Shown here: positions 5,913 to 9,954 of the stretch, in pieces | Layout: each line of letters begins with the position of its first letter | Position numbering within the stretch: position 1 is the stretch's first letter | From: Oscillospiraceae bacterium | GTDB taxonomy: Bacteria; Bacillota; Clostridia; Oscillospirales; Oscillospiraceae | DNA: 9,954 bases | Assembly: GCA_017620315.1 (NCBI GenBank) | Contig: JAFZQQ010000244.1 | Span: forward strand, 1-9,954 | Direction: 5' to 3' | The notes under the pieces: model-generated | Database searches by the model: none | What the model saw: the letters and a program-made list of their open reading frames with translations, nothing else | Told to the model about the DNA's origin: nothing | Translations under genes and position numbers: made by a program

Positions 5913-6656
5913 TCATAATTCGATGACGCGCTCGCGCTCCTCCGGGTCGTGCGTTGCGAGGATGCCGAGGCAGTTTGGTTCGCCGGCTGTCTCGCGGAGC
6001 CAGCGAACGGTCTTTTCCTGCTCGCTTCGATGGTACACGCGGTCATCTTCAAGCGTTCTGCCGCTGCGCACGGCGTTTCCCGCGAGCAGCAACTTCTTGC
6101 CGTTCCATGTGAGCATCGTCGTGCAGCTCCCGAAGGTATGCCCCTTCGTCAACACCGAGACCACGCTTCCGTCACCGAACAGATCGAGTGCGTACCGCGC
6201 AGGTCCATATGGCACGCCGCGAAGATAGTAGGCTTCGAGCTTAACGTCGTTCTCCCAGAGCGAGCGCGGCTGATAGACGGCAAACACGGTGCGCGGCGTC
6301 CAGAAATACTCCTCCTCGGAGACCAGGAACCGCTTCGCGACGCGCAGCTCATGAACGCCGCCCGTGTGGTCGATATCAAGGTCGCTGAGGATGACCGCAT
6401 CCAGTTCCTCCGGCGCGAAGCCCCGCTTATGAAGCTGCTCCGTGATCGACGGCCCCGGCTCGCAGCGATAGTGCCATGTCAGAAATGGGCCAAGGGGCTG
6501 TGTGCCAAGTCCTGTGTCGACGAGCAGCAACCCCTGCGTGGGATGCTCGACCAAATAGCACCAGGTCGGCAGTGTGGCGCGCGGCGCAAACGGCGAACGC
6601 CCCGCTGCAAGATGAATGGTGCCGCAGCGCAGAATGTGGACTTTCATTATGCTCAT
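5913..6656 (-). CDS. Metallo-beta-lactamase-fold hydrolase, AHL-lactonase-like, with substituted metal ligands
   Basis: The 247-aa product follows the layout of the N-acyl-homoserine lactonase-like branch of the metallo-beta-lactamase superfamily. It has LLVDTG near 44-49, the metal-motif region at 91-100, KGHTFGS near 171-177, LLAGNA at 190-195 and a late ATHDPEE near 234-240. The canonical HxHxDH motif reads D92-x-D94-x-D96-H97, and the bridging aspartate of AGDA is N194; H173 and H236 are retained. Three of seven usual zinc ligands are therefore changed, so it may bind another metal, hold one metal, or be catalytically altered. The ATG at 6656 is chosen for GAGG 8 nt upstream; an upstream in-frame start lies outside any ribosome binding site. 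It is first in a unit with the VOC gene. Confidence 0.85.
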   Translation of the reverse strand: MSIMKVHILRCGTIHLAAGRSPFAPRATLPTWCYLVEHPTQGLLLVDTGLGTQPLGPFLTWHYRCEPGPSITEQLHKRGFAPEELDAVILSDLDIDHTGGVHELRVAKRFLVSEEEYFWTPRTVFAVYQPRSLWENDVKLEAYYLRGVPYGPARYALDLFGDGSVVSVLTKGHTFGSCTTMLTWNGKKLLLAGNAVRSGRTLEDDRVYHRSEQEKTVRWLRETAGEPNCLGILATHDPEERERVIEL

Positions 6657-6692
6657 GGCGGTGTCCTCGCTTTTTGCCGTTTCGTTGAGACC

Positions 6693-6721
6693 ATCATAAC
6701 AGGATTTGCCAAGCACGGCAA
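6693..6721 (-). promoter_or_regulatory. Promoter of the metallo-beta-lactamase-fold/VOC unit
   Basis: On the minus strand TTGCCG (6721-6716) and TATGAT (6698-6693) are 17 bases apart. A TG dinucleotide one base before the -10 box gives an extended -10. The predicted start is near 6686, about 30 bases before the chosen ATG at 6656, which supports that start over the longer reading frame. Confidence 0.6.
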
Positions 6722-6815
6722 TAGCTTTTCTCGCTTTTGCCGCAGGTCACTTGGATAACGACAAATGGTACAAGAATATGGCGCGGTGGCTTAATATACA
6801 CAGGCAAACGCAGGT

Positions 6816-6837
6816 ATGCGCTTGCGCCGAAGCGCAT
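6816..6837. promoter_or_regulatory. Inverted repeat over the acetyltransferase -35 box (operator candidate)
   Basis: ATGCGCTT (6816-6823) and AAGCGCAT (6830-6837) are perfect 8-bp inverted repeats separated by GCGCCG. They span the -35 hexamer and the start of the spacer. A protein dimer bound here would block the promoter. No T-tract follows, so a terminator role is unlikely. The regulator is not evident in the window. Confidence 0.5.
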
Positions 6838-6850
6838 GAGGGTATATAAT
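6822..6850 (+). promoter_or_regulatory. Promoter of the O-acetyltransferase gene
   Basis: TTGCGC (6822-6827) and a perfect TATAAT (6845-6850) are 17 bases apart, and the gene starts 29 bases after the -10 box. The weak -35 box lies inside an 8-bp inverted repeat, consistent with a controlled promoter. Confidence 0.7.
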
Positions 6851-6879
6851 CCTGCATCATCCGATAATAGGAGGCACTT

Positions 6880-7482
6880 ATGTCCGAACGAGAAAAGATG
6901 TTGAACGGCGAGCTGTATGACCCGTCCGACCCAGAGCTCAAATACTTGCGCATCAAAGCGAGAAAGCTTGCGCGCAAGTATAACCTGACCGACGAGGACG
7001 AGACGGCTCGCCGGGAAGCGATTTTAACCGAGCTTTTACCGAACACAGCACGCCTGCCTTCGTTGCAGGCACCCATATTCTTTGACTATGGCTGCAATAC
7101 AAGCTTTGGGGAATACTGCGGTGTCAACTTCAACTTTACTTGTCTGGACGTCTGCCCTGTCCACATCGGCGATAACGCTTTCATCGGGCCGAATGTAACG
7201 CTGGCAACGCCGATGCATCCGCTTCGTCCGGAGGACAGAAACGTCCGGCGGCTGGCGAACGGCATCGTATATAATCTGGAATACGGAAGGCCCATCATCA
7301 TCGGAAACAATTGTTGGCTCGGCGCAAACGTGGTGGTCTGCGGCGGCGTGACCATCGGCGACGGCTGCGTGATCGGCGCGGGCAGCGTTGTAACAAGGGA
7401 TGTCCCGCCGAACAGCCTTGCGGCGGGAAACCCGTGCCGCGTGATCCGCGCGCTGACGGAAGCGGACAGGATGAGTCTATGA
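6880..7482 (+). CDS. Maltose/galactoside O-acetyltransferase-type enzyme (hexapeptide-repeat)
   Basis: The 200-aa protein has the architecture of the Maa/LacA/NodL acetyltransferases. An N-terminal Mac domain (MSEREKMLNGELYDPSDPEL at 1-20, to about 55) is followed by a left-handed beta-helix of hexapeptide repeats (IGDNAF, IGPNVT, then IGNNCWLGANVVVCGGVTIG around 141-160). The closing VVTRDVPPNSLAAGNPCRVI is typical of the family. The catalytic histidine is H113 in TPMHPL. These trimeric cytoplasmic enzymes move acetyl from acetyl-CoA to a sugar hydroxyl (maltose, glucose, galactosides) and are thought to detoxify non-metabolised sugars. AGGAGG lies 5 nt before the ATG. The gene stands alone between its own promoter and a strong terminator. 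Exact sugar specificity is unknown. Confidence 0.94.
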   Translation: MSEREKMLNGELYDPSDPELKYLRIKARKLARKYNLTDEDETARREAILTELLPNTARLPSLQAPIFFDYGCNTSFGEYCGVNFNFTCLDVCPVHIGDNAFIGPNVTLATPMHPLRPEDRNVRRLANGIVYNLEYGRPIIIGNNCWLGANVVVCGGVTIGDGCVIGAGSVVTRDVPPNSLAAGNPCRVIRALTEADRMSL

Positions 7483-7562
7483 GTATTATCTGTTAGCCTG
7501 TTCTCAACAATAACCGTTCTCTTTGGCTGCATTTTGTAAAGATCAAGCCTTCAACAATGACG

Positions 7563-7606
7563 AACAACGCATCGGCGCGCTTTGACTGCACCGATGCGTT
7601 GTTTTT
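7563..7606 (+). terminator. Strong intrinsic terminator after the O-acetyltransferase gene
   Basis: AACAACGCATCGG (7563-7575) and CCGATGCGTTGTT (7591-7603) form a perfect 13-bp stem with a 15-nt loop, followed by a run of T to 7606. It lies between two convergent genes, 80 bases after the acetyltransferase stop and 32 bases after the SLH remnant's end. It could block read-through from both sides, though the T-tract favours the plus strand. Confidence 0.85.
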
Positions 7607-7637
7607 GCCATTTTGTGTCTCATGCGACTGTTCCGCT

Positions 7638-8141
7638 CTACCTGTTCCCCTCAATAAACCGCATGAGAATTGCCGCCGTCTCCGCGCGGCTCGCGTTGCC
7701 CTTCGGTGCGAGCGTGGACGCGGAGCGCCCCGTGATGAGGCCGCCTTCGTTTGCCCAGCGTAGGGCGTCCTGCGCCCATGAGCTGATATTGCCCGCGTCC
7801 GCGTAGCCGGAAAGCTCCGCAGATCTGCTCACGTCGTAACCCTTCTGCCGCGCATAACGATAGAGGATCGCGGCGAACTGCTCGCGGGTGATGGCGTCGG
7901 ACGGCGCGAATGCGTGGTCGCTGTACCCGCCGACGATGCCCTTGTCGTTCGCCCAGACGACGGCGTCGGTATACCATTTGCCGCCCGCGACGTCATAAAA
8001 CGGATTCGCGGCGCTGACGGCGGGGCTGCCCTCCAAGCGGTAGAGGATCACGACGACCATGCCTCGCGTCGTCGTGCCGTTGGGATCAAAGCGGTTCGCG
8101 GAAACGCCGTTCATCAAACCGTTGCGGACGGCATAATCCAC
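7638..8141 (-). pseudogene. SLH-domain protein remnant lacking its N-terminus
   Basis: The frame encodes about two and a half to three S-layer-homology repeats. The first begins inside its conserved helix (DSVDYAVRNGLMNG, GTTTRGMVVVILYRLEG). The second is FYDVAGGKWYTDAVVWA to DAITREQFAAILYRYA, and the third is WAQDALRWANEGG to RAETAAILMRF. SLH modules anchor exported proteins to cell-wall polymers, normally behind a signal peptide. Here there is no signal peptide and no catalytic or surface domain. The first SLH repeat lacks its leading W-hydrophobic part, and there is no good ribosome binding site. A GTG at 8141 is the only start-like codon, and the open frame reaches only to 8162, across the XdhC stop. 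It is best read as the 3' end of a broken surface-protein gene. Confidence 0.75.
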
Positions 8142-8154
8142 GCTGTCCCGATGT

Positions 8155-9174
8155 CTACCACTTCAGTTCATGCGTCGAAGCGCCGCCCGTATGACGGTGC
8201 AGGATCATTTCGGCGGTGATGCTGACGGCGATCTCCTCCGGCGTTTGGGCTTCGATTGGAAGTCCAATCGGCGAATGGATACGCGCGATGTCATCCTCGG
8301 AAAAGCCCTCCTCCGCCAACTGCCGATTGATATACGCCACTTTTTTCGAGCTGCCGATGCAGCCGATATATGTCGCCCTCGTGCGCAAAACCTGCGAAAG
8401 CACCAGATGATCCGCCTTATGACCCGGCGTCATGATCACGACATAATCCTCGGGTTCGATCTTGACCGTATCCAGTATGTTTTCGTAGCTGCCGAACAGC
8501 AGTTCCTTTGCGGTGGGGAAGCGTTCTTTTGTTACAAAATCCCGCCGCGTATCATATACGACGACGGAGAAACCGACCGCGCTCAGCGCTGGAGCCAGCG
8601 CCGCGCCGACATGTCCACCGCCGAAAATATGGACCGTCTCATGCCTCGCAACCGGTTCCAGCAGCACGGTTTGCTGTTCCGTTTGCGTCAGCTTCGGCTC
8701 CATGGGCAGGCGCTCCGCCTCGGAATGGATATCTTCTCTTTCGATCACGCTCATATGCGCTTCGCCGGAGTCGTCGAACTCCGTCCTGACCCACGCCGTG
8801 CCGTTCGTGCTCAGGATATCCCGCAGCGCTTCGAACGCGGCAACATCCTCCGTGCGCATCGGATCGCAGCAATAGAAGCCCAAAAGAACGTCGCCGCCGC
8901 AGACCATTCCGATGTCTTCTTTCTTGTTCGGGTTCAGATGATATTCCTTCGTCTCCGATTGGCCGCTCTCAAGCAGCCTAACCGCCTGCATGACCGCAAG
9001 GCGTTCCAACGCACCCCCGCCAACGGTGCCAAGCAAGCCGCCGCCCTGAAATACCGCCATCTTGGCGCCCGCGCCGCGCGGTGTCGAGCCGTCGCTCCTC
9101 AGGATCTCGCACAGAACAACTCTTTCCCGCAGACGCAGCCTTCTGCAAATCTCTGATACCAATTCGTTCATCAT
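8155..9174 (-). CDS. XdhC/CoxI-family molybdoenzyme maturation protein
   Basis: The 339-aa protein has both domains of the family. The N-terminal XdhC_CoxI domain carries SDGSTPRGAGAKM (27-39), GTVGGGALE (49-57) and IGMVCGGD (88-95, with C92). The C-terminal Rossmann domain carries FGGGHVGAALAPAL (184-197), an acidic D208 closing the second strand, TPGHKADH (249-256), YIGCIGSSKK (269-278) and SPIGLPIEAQTPEEIAVSI (301-319). XdhC binds molybdenum cofactor, promotes its sulfuration and inserts it into xanthine-dehydrogenase-type hydroxylases; in Clostridia the proteins are also linked to selenium-dependent molybdenum hydroxylases. AAGGAAAAT precedes two tandem ATGs (9174 and 9171). It follows a methyltransferase by 67 bases on the same strand. 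No hydroxylase is present in the window. Confidence 0.92.
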   Translation of the reverse strand: MMNELVSEICRRLRLRERVVLCEILRSDGSTPRGAGAKMAVFQGGGLLGTVGGGALERLAVMQAVRLLESGQSETKEYHLNPNKKEDIGMVCGGDVLLGFYCCDPMRTEDVAAFEALRDILSTNGTAWVRTEFDDSGEAHMSVIEREDIHSEAERLPMEPKLTQTEQQTVLLEPVARHETVHIFGGGHVGAALAPALSAVGFSVVVYDTRRDFVTKERFPTAKELLFGSYENILDTVKIEPEDYVVIMTPGHKADHLVLSQVLRTRATYIGCIGSSKKVAYINRQLAEEGFSEDDIARIHSPIGLPIEAQTPEEIAVSITAEMILHRHTGGASTHELKW

Positions 9175-9241
9175 ATTTTCCTTTCCGGCAAATGCGTCTT
9201 ATCCTTCTTTTTGCACGGGTTGCTACTCTGCCGGCACGACT

Positions 9242-9946
9242 TCACAGCAAGTGCTCGTTCTCCGCGCGAGGGATTATGAAAATGCTGTGTGTGCGCGTTT
9301 TCGGCGTGTACCACGGAAAATCCTCCCGTCCCGTTTCCCGCATGTTTTCGCGCACATAGGATTCCAACGTCGGGCGATCCCAGTCCCGGTGAAAGAACGC
9401 CGTGCTCTCCATGGCCTCCTCCAGAGAACGGTGCGGCTGGCCGAATTCCAGCGCGCCGTCCGTGCGCGTATAGGTCCAGCCATTATTGTCGAGCCATGCC
9501 GCAGGCCCTTCCGCACTGCTGCAGTACCCGCCGCTGTGGCGGGAACCGGCTCCGTGGGTCACGCAGATCAGCCGGTCGCTCGCTTTGGACAGATATGTCG
9601 CGCAGTAGTGATCGACGCGTCCGTGGAACAGTGCCATGACGGTATCCCATTGTCCCTCGACGCCGAGCGCGTCCGCAAGAACAAACTTCATGTTTCGGAT
9701 GCCGCGGCGCGCCGCCTCGTCCCGGGCAAACGTCAGAGCGGAACGGTTCTCGTCCACGCAGGTAATGCTGCCTATGTCGCCGGAGAGCGCCATGTCTGCC
9801 AGCGCCATGCCGCAGCCCATATCGCAGAGCGTTCCGCGCTGTTTGATCTCCGGCAGCAGCAGCGCGGCCAGATTGCGATAGAATCCTGTGTACTCCGCCG
9901 CGTCCAGCATCCAGCCGATTGGTTTTTCATCCCATTCAAAATGCAT
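9242..9946 (-). CDS. Class I SAM-dependent methyltransferase upstream of XdhC
   Basis: The 234-aa protein has a class I methyltransferase core. Motif I is LCDMGCGMALAD at 40-51, with the ribose-binding acidic residue in ITCVDEN (61-67, D65) and the motif III acidic pair LADAL at 90-94. The C-terminal half is rich in Trp, His and Arg (HGAGSRHSGGYC, FFHRDWDRP) and gives no substrate. The ATG at 9946 is the first start after an in-frame TGA at 9952-9950; the ribosome binding site, if any, is at the window's edge. It is distinct from the methyltransferase at 3792 in sequence and composition. Its position before XdhC on the same strand suggests an operon, possibly linked to a molybdoenzyme pathway. 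That link is inference only. Confidence 0.87.
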   Translation of the reverse strand: MHFEWDEKPIGWMLDAAEYTGFYRNLAALLLPEIKQRGTLCDMGCGMALADMALSGDIGSITCVDENRSALTFARDEAARRGIRNMKFVLADALGVEGQWDTVMALFHGRVDHYCATYLSKASDRLICVTHGAGSRHSGGYCSSAEGPAAWLDNNGWTYTRTDGALEFGQPHRSLEEAMESTAFFHRDWDRPTLESYVRENMRETGREDFPWYTPKTRTHSIFIIPRAENEHLL

Positions 9947-9954
9947 GGTTCATC

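Noticed and set aside
7391..7411. A third copy of an AAGGGATGTCCCG-like string
   Set aside because: It encodes the conserved VVTRDVPP segment of the acetyltransferase, so protein conservation explains it.
8170..9156. A 328-aa open frame on the plus strand opposite XdhC
   Set aside because: It is antisense to a well-supported XdhC. The Arg/Asp/Ala-rich translation has no recognisable domain and there is no promoter or ribosome binding site.

Overview
The window looks like accessory chromosome from a Gram-positive gut-type Clostridia (Oscillospiraceae-like, by inference). The evidence is strong GGAGG-type ribosome binding sites, consensus sigma-A promoters, an S-layer-homology (SLH) fragment, and a moderate-to-high-GC background interrupted by one AT-rich gene. 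There is no rRNA, tRNA, CRISPR array, transposase or phage structural gene.

Layout. 1-1990 (minus): an apparent four-gene operon of TetR-family repressor, CPBP-family membrane protein, a 44-residue unknown protein and a nucleotidyltransferase that runs off the left edge. It has a near-perfect promoter and a palindrome just downstream of the predicted start of transcription. 2057-3640 (minus): a MATE-family efflux pump with its own terminator, promoter and a roughly 100-nt leader. The leader carries a factor-independent terminator directly before the pump's ribosome binding site, plus a competing upstream pairing, so it reads as a transcription attenuator. 3710-5399 (plus): an AT-rich SAM-dependent methyltransferase and an unrecognised protein, ending in a terminator. 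5485-6721 (minus): a metallo-beta-lactamase-fold protein with altered metal ligands, followed by a VOC/glyoxalase-fold protein. 6816-7606 (plus): a maltose/galactoside O-acetyltransferase-type gene with a palindrome over its -35 box and a strong terminator. 7638-9946 (minus): a methyltransferase, an XdhC-type molybdoenzyme maturation factor, and an N-terminally truncated SLH-domain remnant that begins at the XdhC stop codon.

How the genes fit together. The window is a series of short, independently promoted units, several of them typical of drug or toxic-compound response (TetR, MATE, methyltransferase, VOC, O-acetyltransferase). No single pathway links them. The most distinctive element is the regulatory leader of the MATE pump. 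I do not see a clear new multi-gene defence or biosynthetic system. The next most unusual items are the metal-ligand-substituted hydrolase, the broken SLH gene abutting XdhC, and the small unknown protein translationally coupled to a nucleotidyltransferase.
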